Shown: positions 52,681 through 61,752, numbered from the stretch's first letter. The stretch is DNA of 64,000 bases from Alphaproteobacteria bacterium GWF2_58_20 (GCA_001768735.1 MEMB01000003.1:22150-86149); one strand, 5' to 3'. Numbers and translations: made by a program. The notes: a model not told the origin generated them from the sequence alone.

Positions 52681-53810
52681 TCCGAAATCCTCCGCAAGTG
52701 TTCGTCATGGAGTGGCACCTGCCAGAACCGGAACCGCTGCAAAACCATGATGCCGTTGTAGCTCCCGCCGCCCCGGACGTTGAACCTGATCATGGTGGGC
52801 GTCGGAACGGATGTCGGAGTATCAACGGCGGCTGGACGTATAAAGCCATTCACAGCGTGGACCGCACGACCAGGCCCGAATGTGACCGCATTCCTTGATA
52901 TGACGCCATATTCTGCAGGATAATTCACATCTGCAGATGAGGCCTTTACAATGCCGCCAACCTGCAACTGCGCAAACCATATCGACGATGACGGAGCAAA
53001 TGTTCCGACATCAAACGCATTTCCATCCGTGCCATTGGAAACAACGCACAGCTGCGGGTAGCCTTGCGGCGGGACCGGAATCATGGCGTCCACCATCAGG
53101 GAAAAGGCAGAAAGGTCGAGCCCGGTTACGTCCACGGTCAGCACATCGGCCGATCGTGTCAGGGCAGCCCCGGCCGTCATGATGGCGGATGTTGGCAAAA
53201 CAACCCTGTTTCCGCCAAAATACTCAATCTGCGCGGCATCGACCGCAACCACGTCCCCACTTGTTGCCAGCCGGATCCCAACAACAGGATTTGCCCCGGT
53301 CGGCAATAAGGTAAAGCGCTGCCAGCTTGTGGTCAGTGCGCATTCCGTCCAGGTTGTGCCGCCATCTTTGGTGATGGAAACAGTGCCGGTGCCGGACACC
53401 CGGCGCAGGTAAACCGAGTAGCCCCAGGATGTGGCGCCAGACGAAAGCGAATAAATCGCGGTCGCACCATCAGCCGTGGCCGTCAGGCTGCTGGCAGCAT
53501 TGGCTGCTCCATCAATTCCTGCCTGGTCCTTGGCCGCCGTGCAATTCGTTTTGGCCCAGTTCGCTTTTGTAAAATCCCGCGCCCACAAAATCAGGTTCGT
53601 GCTGCCGGCCTCAATGAGCAGACCTTGCCCAGCCACAATGCGCGGTGCATCAACCGCGACGGTCTTATAAACCCCGTCGCTGTCCATGTATCCGGCCGTG
53701 GATGCGCGCGAAAACACCAGGCGCTCATCAAGCGTTGCCTGCCGCGCGTCAATATCCAGCAGCGGGCGCGGCACCGGCGGCCTGCCGGACATCATGGGGA
53801 ACGGGCGCAT
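52677..53810 (-). CDS. Head spike/fibre-like surface protein
   Basis: A 377-residue protein. The segment GLLIEAGSTNLILWARDFTK followed by NWAKTN and a jelly-roll-like beta domain (YSVYLRRVSGTGTVSITKDG, WQRFTLLPTG, YFGG) is characteristic of phage head spike or adsorption-associated carbohydrate-binding domains; the C-terminal half looks like a second concanavalin-like sandwich. It lies between capsid and connector genes, unlike tail fibres, so a capsid decoration function is plausible. Start at 53810 overlaps nothing and follows the next gene by two bases. Confidence 0.55.
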   Translation of the reverse strand: MRPFPMMSGRPPVPRPLLDIDARQATLDERLVFSRASTAGYMDSDGVYKTVAVDAPRIVAGQGLLIEAGSTNLILWARDFTKANWAKTNCTAAKDQAGIDGAANAASSLTATADGATAIYSLSSGATSWGYSVYLRRVSGTGTVSITKDGGTTWTECALTTSWQRFTLLPTGANPVVGIRLATSGDVVAVDAAQIEYFGGNRVVLPTSAIMTAGAALTRSADVLTVDVTGLDLSAFSLMVDAMIPVPPQGYPQLCVVSNGTDGNAFDVGTFAPSSSIWFAQLQVGGIVKASSADVNYPAEYGVISRNAVTFGPGRAVHAVNGFIRPAAVDTPTSVPTPTMIRFNVRGGGSYNGIMVLQRFRFWQVPLHDEHLRRISE

Positions 53811-53812
53811 GG

Positions 53813-54148
53813 TCAGGCGACCTCTGCCGCGGGGGAGATGAAGAGGTAACCGTCAAGGCTGTCGCGCACGGCGGCAACCATCTGCCCCGGCGTGATCATG
53901 ACGATGTGGGTTTCCCCGGCCGAAAGCGGGAAGGAGCCGGCCGCGTTTTCCGCCACCGGGTTATCCCCGATCTTGTAAAAGCAATCCCGCGTGGACTTGA
54001 GGAAGACCACCCCGGCAGCGACGGGGGCCGACTGCGCAGATGTGGCACCGACGGCAATGCGCTGCCCAGCGGCATGATTATGAGCAAGGACAGGAAGCGG
54101 GGAAAGGTTCGGGCCAGCGAGGGGGGCCTTGATTTGTGGGATAGGCAT
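53813..54148 (-). CDS. Small phage structural protein near the capsid gene
   Basis: A 111-residue beta-rich protein (VVFLKSTRDCFYKIGDNPVA, LSAGETHIVMITPGQMVAAV), typical of small head-associated beta domains. It is separated from the capsid gene by 77 bases, in which no gene is seen. No family recognised. Confidence 0.5.
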   Translation of the reverse strand: MPIPQIKAPLAGPNLSPLPVLAHNHAAGQRIAVGATSAQSAPVAAGVVFLKSTRDCFYKIGDNPVAENAAGSFPLSAGETHIVMITPGQMVAAVRDSLDGYLFISPAAEVA

Positions 54149-54225
54149 TCATTCCTCCATTTCAGGAAAAGGTTGGGGCGGAAGCCGTGACACTCCCGCC
54201 CCGAGGCTCAAGCGGCCCGGAGGGC

Positions 54226-55245
54226 TCAGGTACGCTTGGCCTTGATCAGCGTCCTCGGCTTCGTGCAGTAGCAAAGCGGGTTGGACTGAACCTCAAGCTC
54301 GACGAACTTGTTGAACCGAGTGTCCGGCGCCTGCTTGGCGTAACGCGGAATTCCGATGGTGTTGACGGTTTCCACATAATCCGCCGGAGCAAAGCTGGTC
54401 TTGAACAGGCCAGGGACGCCAACGGGGAAGAAGTGGGCTTTGTCATCGGCGATGAACTTCACGCCGTTCACCACACCGCGGTATTCCTCGAACACGATAC
54501 CGAAGATCTCGAAGGTACGGCGCGCGGTGCGCGCGCCGAGGAATGCGCCGGAGTTCTGCAACTCGTATGCCTTGCGGGCGTCCGGGTGTTCCACGAGGTC
54601 ATCGAAGAACTGGCTGCTGCAGAAGCAATGGATGTGGTCATAGACCGCCGCACCCAGTTCATCCTCAATGGCGCGCTGCACTTCGCTGCACTTCTTGCGC
54701 AGGGCACCGGCCTTCGGGGTGGCCGCATCGAGGTCGAAGTCGATTTCACCGATCTGGCTGACATTGAACTCGGTGAACAGATTATAGAGCGGCGTGGTTC
54801 CATCAGAATCATAGACGATGCCCTGAATGGCACCGAGGCGCATGTGCTCGATGGTGGCATCAATTTTCGGGACCATGCTCCCCATGCGGTCGGACACGAC
54901 CTGCTGCGGACCGGCCAGTGCGTTATCCGAACCGAACTGCCGCACATTCTGGATTTCGTCGGCATTGACGGTATCCGTGATGCAAATGTGGGGAATGCGG
55001 AGGTTGCGCATTTTGCGCTTGTCCACCTGGTTTGGGGTGCCGGGGGCGCCGCGGGCAGTGGTCGGGACCAGGGAAAGCGTGCCGTTCTTTTCCTCGATGG
55101 CGACCGTGGTCGTTGCGACACCGGCCTCCTCGAAGATGTTCAGCGCACCGACGCGGCCTGGAACATAGGGCATGCTGTTGACGGCGGCCGTCAGGCTTGC
55201 AACGTTGAACGCGTCAGAATTGAAGATGTCTGCAATATTGTTCAT
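54226..55245 (-). CDS. Major capsid protein, lambda gpE-like
   Basis: A 339-residue protein matching the lambda E-type (major capsid protein E) family: N-terminal DIFNSDAFNVASLTAAVN, an elaborated mid region (RIPHICITDTVNADEIQNVR), and FKTSFAPADYVETVNTIGIP with the C-terminal VELEVQSNPLCYCTKPRTLI. These landmarks and the length near 340 are normal for this group. It follows the decoration gene, the canonical D-E order. Confidence 0.88.
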   Translation of the reverse strand: MNNIADIFNSDAFNVASLTAAVNSMPYVPGRVGALNIFEEAGVATTTVAIEEKNGTLSLVPTTARGAPGTPNQVDKRKMRNLRIPHICITDTVNADEIQNVRQFGSDNALAGPQQVVSDRMGSMVPKIDATIEHMRLGAIQGIVYDSDGTTPLYNLFTEFNVSQIGEIDFDLDAATPKAGALRKKCSEVQRAIEDELGAAVYDHIHCFCSSQFFDDLVEHPDARKAYELQNSGAFLGARTARRTFEIFGIVFEEYRGVVNGVKFIADDKAHFFPVGVPGLFKTSFAPADYVETVNTIGIPRYAKQAPDTRFNKFVELEVQSNPLCYCTKPRTLIKAKRT

Positions 55246-55256
55246 GGTTTTGCTCC

Positions 55257-56186
55257 TTATCGGGCAATGAGGTTGATGGCGGAAAGCTGCGCCAGCGCAA
55301 CCGCCTTCTGGCCGTCGGTGATGGCGTCGGGCCAGGAGATTTCGGCAGCGTTCAGCTCGGCGTTGCGGACGACGGCCACCGCAGGCGCATCGGCCAGCGA
55401 AGCGTCAACAGCATCGTAGAGAACACCGGCGGCGATCTGAGAACCATCGAACGCTGCGGGTGCCAGCTCCGAGAATTCCCCGGTGCCGGAAACTGTGACA
55501 TTGATCACGGCGCCAACGGCCCAATCAGTCGAGCCATCAGCAACCGTGAGGTTGATATGGTCGCCCGTGTAAGCAGCTCCAACCGTGAGATTCGGCAGGG
55601 CGTAGCCGCTCGGGGTCTTGACAGAGAATTCGCCAGCGCCACCGGCATTAGCCACGGTGATGGCGAATTGATCGCCAGCCGCGAAATCGGTTGCACCATC
55701 GGCAATGGTGAAGGTCAGGCCGCCGCCGGTGAACTCAGTTGCCACCACGCCAGTTCCGACATTGGTGCCATCAGGCGCTTCCACCGAGAAAGTGCCAAGG
55801 TTCTCGACGGTCTCAATGAAGGTGACCTTGTAAACGCCGATCTGAGCGCCAGAGCCAACCGTGACCGAGCCGATGGTGCCGCGCGTGCCAGCCGTGCCGA
55901 CAAAGGCACCGCTCGCCGTCCCGACGGCAGAGTTCGAGAGGCAGGTCAGGGCATAGACACCAACCTCGGCCAGGGCACCAAGCGGGGCTTCCGCCATGGT
56001 AATGGTGCCATTCCCGTCACCGCTTGCCTTGGCGGCCGCCACCGTGTCTTTGGTCAGCTTGCCGAGGACAGCGCCTGCGGCAAGGTCGTTGCCCGCAGCC
56101 AAAACAATGGCATCGCGAGAAAGCGAGCCGGGTGCCTCTGACTGCAGGAATTCGCCGGCGTACCGGCCTTCAGTGAGTTCATTCAT
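55257..56186 (-). CDS. Head decoration protein with added beta-repeat domains
   Basis: A 309-residue protein, about three times the length of lambda gpD (110). The N-terminal part (EGRYAGEFLQSEAPGSLSRD, IVLAAGNDLAAGAVLGKLTK) matches the gpD-like decoration family. It is followed by a module of about 90 residues containing VATEFTGGGLTFTIADGATDF and GDQFAITVANAGG, a second related stretch (YTGDHINLTVADGSTDWAVG), and a C-terminal part (YDAVDASLADAPAVAVVRNAE). The extra modules are shared with the tail tip gene and may display outside the capsid. Confidence 0.8.
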   Translation of the reverse strand: MNELTEGRYAGEFLQSEAPGSLSRDAIVLAAGNDLAAGAVLGKLTKDTVAAAKASGDGNGTITMAEAPLGALAEVGVYALTCLSNSAVGTASGAFVGTAGTRGTIGSVTVGSGAQIGVYKVTFIETVENLGTFSVEAPDGTNVGTGVVATEFTGGGLTFTIADGATDFAAGDQFAITVANAGGAGEFSVKTPSGYALPNLTVGAAYTGDHINLTVADGSTDWAVGAVINVTVSGTGEFSELAPAAFDGSQIAAGVLYDAVDASLADAPAVAVVRNAELNAAEISWPDAITDGQKAVALAQLSAINLIAR

Positions 56187-56188
56187 AA

Positions 56189-56506
56189 TTATTCTCCCTT
56201 GGAGGTTTTGCGCCGGCTTTCATAGATGGAAGCCGCATCGAGGCGGGGTGCCGGCGTGGCTCCCGCAGAGGGCTGTTGGGCGTTCGAGATGCTTTGGCTC
56301 GCGGCGGCCAGGACATCGACCAGCTTGCCGCGCGCAGCATCAATCGGAACTCCGGCGCCGAGCAATTCCGCGGCCATTTCGGGGCGCTTTGCCTCGATGC
56401 AGGCGCGGGCAATTTCTGCGGCTTCCGCGTGGCTGTATCCGGCGGGCCTCGGCGCTGCCGCCTGGACGGCGGCGTCTTGGGTTGCCGGGATGGTTTCTTC
56501 AGGCAT
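56189..56506 (-). CDS. Internal in-frame scaffold protein (Nu3-like)
   Basis: An ATG at 56506 inside the protease gene has GGGAGG seven bases upstream and would produce the 105-residue C-terminal part alone (beginning MPEETIPATQDAAVQAAAPR). In lambda the scaffold Nu3 is made in the same way from within gene C. The product is Ala/Glu-rich and helical, as expected for a scaffold. Confidence 0.6.
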   Translation of the reverse strand: MPEETIPATQDAAVQAAAPRPAGYSHAEAAEIARACIEAKRPEMAAELLGAGVPIDAARGKLVDVLAAASQSISNAQQPSAGATPAPRLDAASIYESRRKTSKGE

Positions 56507-57349
56507 GGGTTTTCCTCCCTGTGAGATGAATGTTGAAAGAGCAAGGATGGCGTCCGGCAATGTGCCGACCTCATCCGCAAGGCCGACAGCTACGGCGTTC
56601 TCGCCGTAAAAGCAGCCAGCTTCCGTTGCCTTGGTCGCCTCTGGTGAAATGCCTCGATTGCGGGCAACGGTGTCGATGAAAATCTGGTAGATGCGATCCA
56701 CCTCCGACTTGATGGCGGCGGCGGCCACATCGCCCAGCGGGAAATCCAGTGAGCCGTCGGCCTTGTGTGCGCCAGCGTAGATCAGCGTGGGTTTCAACCC
56801 GGCCTGCTCATTGGCACCGCTATGGTCAACATGCCAGGCGATCACGCCGATGGATCCGGCGCCGCCGGTGCGGGTGATGAACACGCGCTCTGCGGAGGAT
56901 GCCAGGGCATACGCCGCCGAGAATGCGCTATCGTTGGCCACCGCCCAGATGGGCTTGATTCCGCGCGCCATGTAGATCTCGTCGGCCAGGTCGAAACACC
57001 CGCTGCATTCGCCGCCACAGGAATCAATGTCGAGGAGGATTCCGGAAACGAGCGGGTCGGCGAGCGCTGCCTGGATATTCGCGGCGACATCGTCATAGGT
57101 TGAGAGGCCGGATGCTGCTTCCATCCAGCCACCGCGCTTGATGAGCGTTCCGACCACCGGGATGACAGCGATACCGCCAAGGTTCTGGCGGGTGGCTTCA
57201 TTCCGCGTCTCCGGGGCGGAGTCGGGAGAGGAAGGTGCGGCGACCCGCAAGCGATCGGACAGCGCGGCGAGGATGACATTCCCCTTCCGGGCATCAATCA
57301 TGAGCGGGGCGCCGAGAAGGCGCGCGGCAAGGTGGGGGTAATCAGGCAT
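56189..57349 (-). CDS. Prohead protease, S49/SppA family, with scaffold tail
   Basis: A 386-residue gpC-like protein. The S49 peptidase core shows SGILLDIDSCGGECSGCFDL, AVANDSAFSAAYALASSAE with the catalytic Ser, and TGGAGSIGVIAWHVDHSG; it processes head proteins during maturation. The C-terminal about 100 residues form an Ala/Glu-rich helical region that should act as scaffold. The start at 57349 overlaps the portal gene by eight bases. Confidence 0.85.
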   Translation of the reverse strand: MPDYPHLAARLLGAPLMIDARKGNVILAALSDRLRVAAPSSPDSAPETRNEATRQNLGGIAVIPVVGTLIKRGGWMEAASGLSTYDDVAANIQAALADPLVSGILLDIDSCGGECSGCFDLADEIYMARGIKPIWAVANDSAFSAAYALASSAERVFITRTGGAGSIGVIAWHVDHSGANEQAGLKPTLIYAGAHKADGSLDFPLGDVAAAAIKSEVDRIYQIFIDTVARNRGISPEATKATEAGCFYGENAVAVGLADEVGTLPDAILALSTFISQGGKPMPEETIPATQDAAVQAAAPRPAGYSHAEAAEIARACIEAKRPEMAAELLGAGVPIDAARGKLVDVLAAASQSISNAQQPSAGATPAPRLDAASIYESRRKTSKGE

Positions 57350-58826
57350 TGCTGCCTCCCTTCTGTTGGTTGTCCTGAGGCTGTTGATCGGATGCCGGAA
57401 CGAGCCAATCCGGAGCCGTAGTGCGGCCATCGCTTTCGTAGACAAGTCCCATCGCATCAGCCCGGGCGTTGTCGGCAGCAATCTCGCGGTCAACTACATT
57501 CGCGTCGTAGCCGGTCTCGGAAACCACTTCCGTGCGCGACTTGAAGCCGGCGCGCACGCTCATGGCCTGCGCCTGCACATCCTGCACCGGATGCAGGTAG
57601 GGCCAAGCTTGCGGCGTCCATTTCACCTGCCAGAGCGCGCGGCCCCGCAGCTTGGTCTTGATTGCGCCGGAAAGCACGGCCATGTCCAGCCAGCGCCGCC
57701 ACACCGGCATGCACAAGCCGAAAACCATGAGATGGTGCTGCCACATCTGGCACGACCTGCGGAACTCGTGCAGGGCAGCGCGCAGGGTGCGGTCGTTGAT
57801 CTGGCTGTAATCGCCGGTGAGCTGCTCATAAAGAAGCCCAACAGAAGTCGCGATGATGCGCGCCTGCTGCCGCATGAAGGCCTCGTAGTTCCCGCCCACA
57901 TCTGCGGGCTCGGTGATCTTGATCTCCTCCCCTGGATTCAGTGTCTGCAGCGTGCCAGGCTCAAGCGATGCTTCCGAGATCCCATCAGCATCGGGATCGC
58001 TCTCTCCAAAGCGTGTGCCGGTGGGGTCGGGGCGATAGACGAAGCCCACGAACATGGCGGCCAGCTTTTTGCGCAAAAGCTCGGCATCGTCATAGGCGTC
58101 CAGGTCGCGCAGCTTGATGAGAGCACGCACCAGCCACGGTTCGCCGCGCAGCTGACCGGGACGGAGCGGAATGTAAACATGCCGGATATCCTCTGCCGGA
58201 ATCCGCACCAGTTCGTTCGGGCCCTTTTCTGTTCCTGTGGTATCGCCGGGGTGGTAACGCCACATCCAGTAAGCCACCCGCTTGCCGATGGCGTTGAACT
58301 CAATACCGCAGCGGATGATGTTCCCTGAGGTCAGAACCTCATTTTTATCCACCGGGCATTGTTCGCTTTCCAGCACCTGAAGCTGCAGCGGAACAGAGAG
58401 CCCATCCGACATGAAGCGCGGGCGCATCCGAATGAAGACCTCGCCGGATGCAACCACGGACCGCATGGCCAGCGCCTGCATGCCGTAGAAATCTACCAGA
58501 CCATCAGCATCAGCCTCATCGACCCAATCCCACCAGAGCTGCTGGATGGCGTTTTTCAAATTCTCGTCTTGAACCATGGACTGCGGCTTGATGCCGGTGC
58601 CGATGGTATTTGCCGTAATGCGCTCAACCGCAGCTGCGGCATAGGTATTGTTGCGCACAAGACTGCGCGCGCGATTGCGCAGGGAATCAAGCGTTGAGGA
58701 AAGGGCGTTGTTCGGACCTACCATCCCCACCATCCAGCGGACCATGCGGCGGCCGATGCCTGCAGCTTCATAGGGGGCGGATGGCCCGGGTGTCGATGAT
58801 CGGAAAAGGCGGTGGATAAATCCCAT
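57342..58826 (-). CDS. Phage portal protein, lambda gpB family
   Basis: A 494-residue lambda-type portal. Landmarks: NNALSSTLDSLRNRARSLVR and NNTYAAAAVERITANTIGTG at the N-terminus, then FIRMRPRF, PVDKNEVLTSGNIIRCGIEF and IPAEDIRHVYIPLRPGQLRG in the core. The portal forms the dodecameric DNA entry ring. The ATG at 58826 follows AGGGGG; it sits next to gpW. Confidence 0.88.
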   Translation of the reverse strand: MGFIHRLFRSSTPGPSAPYEAAGIGRRMVRWMVGMVGPNNALSSTLDSLRNRARSLVRNNTYAAAAVERITANTIGTGIKPQSMVQDENLKNAIQQLWWDWVDEADADGLVDFYGMQALAMRSVVASGEVFIRMRPRFMSDGLSVPLQLQVLESEQCPVDKNEVLTSGNIIRCGIEFNAIGKRVAYWMWRYHPGDTTGTEKGPNELVRIPAEDIRHVYIPLRPGQLRGEPWLVRALIKLRDLDAYDDAELLRKKLAAMFVGFVYRPDPTGTRFGESDPDADGISEASLEPGTLQTLNPGEEIKITEPADVGGNYEAFMRQQARIIATSVGLLYEQLTGDYSQINDRTLRAALHEFRRSCQMWQHHLMVFGLCMPVWRRWLDMAVLSGAIKTKLRGRALWQVKWTPQAWPYLHPVQDVQAQAMSVRAGFKSRTEVVSETGYDANVVDREIAADNARADAMGLVYESDGRTTAPDWLVPASDQQPQDNQQKGGSNA

Positions 58827-58828
58827 CG

Positions 58829-59038
58829 TCAAACCCCCTTGTCCGAATCAAGTCGTATCTGACGGGTCACCCGCGGTGCAGCGGCACCATCAAGATCAAG
58901 ATCCATCTGGCGGAGGATGTCGCGCATCTCCTGCAGGGAGCGATACTCGACAGAGTTGCCGCCATAATTGACACGCAGGACGCCAAGCGCCACCGCCCGG
59001 CGCAGCGCTGTCCGTTCAGCTTCGGTGAAGATGGCCAT
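58829..59038 (-). CDS. Head-tail joining protein, gpW-like
   Basis: A 69-residue protein of the size of lambda gpW (68) and in its place between large terminase and portal. The helix ERTALRRAVALGVLRVNYGG followed by EYRSLQEMRDILRQMDLDL is the gpW pattern. gpW seals the portal before tail joining. Confidence 0.85.
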   Translation of the reverse strand: MAIFTEAERTALRRAVALGVLRVNYGGNSVEYRSLQEMRDILRQMDLDLDGAAAPRVTRQIRLDSDKGV

Positions 59039-59045
59039 GTTGCCC

Positions 59046-61007
59046 CTATTTGCTCAGGTAACTGCTGTGGGTTACGCGCCTCTGAAAGCGCGGCGCCGGT
59101 TTGACGATCTGGGCGGTTGCCCGTGGTTCATTCGCTTGTTCGGCTCCAAGGGCTTCCTGCATCTGCAGCCACTGCCGCTCCGACATACGCTCGATGCCGA
59201 AGATTGCGGCGGCCGCGCGGGCGTAAACCCGGCAATCCAGCGCCTCGTTCCTCGTGTTCGGATCCTTGACCCACTGGGCTTTCGGATATCCCTTTATGAT
59301 CCTGGTCACCAGCCGCTCGCTTGTGAGCTGCTTGAAGTAGTCCTCGGTGTAGCGCGGGAAGTGGCAGAAACCTGCCGGACATTCCTCACCACGCTCCATT
59401 GCCTCCTCGGTCGGCGGCTCAAGTTTCAGGCGCCGGTAAAGCTCGCTTTTCCCGACAGGCCCGCCAATCGACCAGACCTTGATGCCCTTTCGCTTGCCAC
59501 CGGCATCGCCGCGGGAGACGCGGAGCAGGAGCGCCGTATCATCGTCGCGGCCCTTGATGGCCACCGCCGTGCGAGGCTGCCGGGCAGCTGCGCCCGCAGG
59601 GCCCCACATGGCCTGCGGATGCTTGCGGATAAACTCGTAAACTTCTTCCGTTGCAAAGCCACTGTCCACGCACATCACGCGGATGGGAAGTGTGTTTCCT
59701 CTTGCGTGCGGCCAGTCCGTGGCCAGCACCTTTTCAAGTTGCTCCCACACCTGCGGGCGCGTCGGGTCGCCATCCAACATCCGGTAATCAATCGACCAGG
59801 ATTCCTTATCGCGGCCCCAAGCCACGATCTCGACCTCGATGCGGTCCTTCTGGATGTCAACGCCCGCGGTGAGGAACAACCCGCCCTCAGGCACCGTACC
59901 GATTTCGTAGGCTTCGCGCCGGTCGTAGAGCTTGCGCCAGTCCGGAGACTCGGATTGCTCCTCGAAGGCCTCGCCCATGACTGTGTTCACAAAACCCTTC
60001 ATCAGGTCTGGGTTCTTCTGCGCGGCCTCGAACATCGCAGCGGCCTCGCCCCACGAAAACCACCCCACCGGGGAATAGAGGCTGGAAAGGTGATAGCCGG
60101 CCGTGCGGCCATCGCCCTCTGAGGTTGCGCGCCACTCGCCTTTATCCAGCATTTCCGTCTTGTGCCGCTCGCCGATAAGGCTACCGCAATGCTCGCAGGC
60201 GTATTCCGCTTCCCTCGGTTTTCCTTCCGGCCACCGCAGCTGCGCGAATTTCAGCGCCTGGTATTCATGGCAATGCGGGCACGGCACGAAAAACAACCGC
60301 TTGTCGCTCGCCTCGAATTCGCGCTCGATGCGGGACAGGCCCTTGACATTTGGTGTTGACACCATAAAAACCTTCCGCCGCTGGAATGTCGCCGTTCTCC
60401 GCTCAGCCAGCAGAATCGGATCACCTTCTCCTTCAACATCGCCCGGGTAGCCGTCCACCTCGTCGAGGAACAGGTTGCGCGCCGGCATGGAGCGCAGACC
60501 CACCGCACTGTTCGCCCCAGTCATGATAAGAAGGCCGCCGCGAAATTCTTTGGACAGGACCGTGTTGCCACTATCCCGTGATCGTTTGTCCTTCACCAAC
60601 TCGCGCAGTTCAGGGCATTCCTCAATCAGTGGATCAATGCGCTGCTTGCTGCCTCGCTTGGCGAGCTCGACCGTTGGCGAAACCGACATCATGGGCCCGG
60701 GCGCGTGGTGGATGACGTAACCTATCCAGTTGTTGCCGCACTCAGTGCCGCCAACCTGCGCGCCCTTCATGAACACCACCCGCTCGATGGGCGAGGTGGT
60801 GGACAGATCGTCCATGATCTCGCGCAAATAGGGCGTGCGGGATGTTCGCCAGCGCCCTGGCTCGGATGCCGCCTTGGAGGAAAGCATGCGGTGCGCATCG
60901 GCCCATTCGGATACAGTAAGCGCAGGCTCAGGCCTAAGGCCGGAACGCCACGAACGCCCGATGCCATCAAGGCCGTCGGTGGTGTCCGGCCCGATCGGGT
61001 CGGACAT
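59046..61007 (-). CDS. Terminase large subunit, lambda gpA family
   Basis: A 653-residue packaging ATPase-nuclease. ATPase motifs are VVFMKGAQVGGTECGNNW (Walker A-like, about 78-95) and ARNLFLDEVDGYPGD (Walker B, about 170). The nuclease part has FLTAGVDIQKDRIEVEIVAW and VDSGFATEEVYEF, with acidic metal ligands, and the N-terminal SEWADAHRMLSS is typical of gpA. The gene follows the small subunit by 18 bases. The family indicates a cos-type or headful phage of lambda-like head morphology. Confidence 0.92.
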   Translation of the reverse strand: MSDPIGPDTTDGLDGIGRSWRSGLRPEPALTVSEWADAHRMLSSKAASEPGRWRTSRTPYLREIMDDLSTTSPIERVVFMKGAQVGGTECGNNWIGYVIHHAPGPMMSVSPTVELAKRGSKQRIDPLIEECPELRELVKDKRSRDSGNTVLSKEFRGGLLIMTGANSAVGLRSMPARNLFLDEVDGYPGDVEGEGDPILLAERRTATFQRRKVFMVSTPNVKGLSRIEREFEASDKRLFFVPCPHCHEYQALKFAQLRWPEGKPREAEYACEHCGSLIGERHKTEMLDKGEWRATSEGDGRTAGYHLSSLYSPVGWFSWGEAAAMFEAAQKNPDLMKGFVNTVMGEAFEEQSESPDWRKLYDRREAYEIGTVPEGGLFLTAGVDIQKDRIEVEIVAWGRDKESWSIDYRMLDGDPTRPQVWEQLEKVLATDWPHARGNTLPIRVMCVDSGFATEEVYEFIRKHPQAMWGPAGAAARQPRTAVAIKGRDDDTALLLRVSRGDAGGKRKGIKVWSIGGPVGKSELYRRLKLEPPTEEAMERGEECPAGFCHFPRYTEDYFKQLTSERLVTRIIKGYPKAQWVKDPNTRNEALDCRVYARAAAAIFGIERMSERQWLQMQEALGAEQANEPRATAQIVKPAPRFQRRVTHSSYLSK

Positions 61008-61025
61008 GAATTGATCTCCCTACTA

Positions 61026-61634
61026 TCAGGTTACCGCTTCCACATCGGAGAGCGATGTCAGATGTTCACGAACATGTTTATCAAGCGCCGCCAACATGGA
61101 TACCGTATCAACGCCAAGGTCGGCCGCCATCATAGCTGCCACCCGCGCCGGCCAGTTCATCCAGGCGTCCCGGTTCTGGCGGGCCATTGCGAAAACCTTA
61201 CTCTCGACGCGGACCTTTTCCACTAGCTCCCCGCGCGCCCTGAGAAACTTCAACTTCGCGGTGTGCGCCTTGATGATCTCATTCGCCGTCTGGGCTGCGA
61301 GGAACGTCATCTCCGCACCGATCAGCGGTATGTCCTCACCGGCCTCAAGAAGAATTTCCCGCACCGTGGCTATGGCATCAGGGGAAACCGCTTGCTGTTT
61401 CCCATCAGCTGGGGCATTCAACTTTTTCGCCTTCGAATGTTTACATCCGGCTTGCCGCTTCGATGCGGATTGTCTTTTGGCGTTGGTGTTCGCCGCCAGC
61501 GCCGCATCTGCCTTGTCAGGATCGATGGATCCATCAGGTTCAACAGGGATGCGCCCGGAGGCAATCGCCTTCTGCACACCCTGCGCCGTCATATCCCCAC
61601 GATAATTGGCGTAAGCCCGCCGCGACATACCCAT
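61026..61634 (-). CDS. Terminase small subunit, Nu1-like
   Basis: A 202-residue DNA-recognition subunit. The N-terminal part (ANYRGDMTAQGVQKAIASGR, then IPVEPDGSIDPDKADAALA) is the winged-helix region that reads packaging DNA, followed by a basic linker and a helical half (AAQTANEIIKAHTAKLKFLR). GAGGG lies upstream of the ATG at 61634. It is the first gene of the morphogenesis operon. Confidence 0.8.
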   Translation of the reverse strand: MGMSRRAYANYRGDMTAQGVQKAIASGRIPVEPDGSIDPDKADAALAANTNAKRQSASKRQAGCKHSKAKKLNAPADGKQQAVSPDAIATVREILLEAGEDIPLIGAEMTFLAAQTANEIIKAHTAKLKFLRARGELVEKVRVESKVFAMARQNRDAWMNWPARVAAMMAADLGVDTVSMLAALDKHVREHLTSLSDVEAVT

Positions 61635-61660
61635 GCTTGACCCTCGGAGCCGGAATCAAA

Positions 61661-61752
61661 ACGGGGTGTAAACTCACAACTGGTTTACACCCCGTAGAAA
61701 ACGGCGGAAATCTTGACTATTTCAGAACCTACTACCCGTAGGTGTAAACTCA
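61661..61752. promoter_or_regulatory. Palindrome cluster upstream of terminase (candidate cos/packaging or promoter region)
   Basis: ACGGGGTGTAAAC (61661-61673) and GTTTACACCCCGT (61683-61695) are a perfect 13-base inverted repeat with a 9-base loop. ACCTAC-TACCC-GTAGGT (61727-61743) is a second palindrome, and GGTGTAAACTCA at 61665-61676 recurs exactly at 61741-61752. The gap 61635-62005 holds no convincing gene. Confidence 0.55.

Noticed and set aside
58968..60122. 384-codon plus-strand frame across the large terminase gene
   Set aside because: Antisense shadow; the minus strand has clear terminase motifs.
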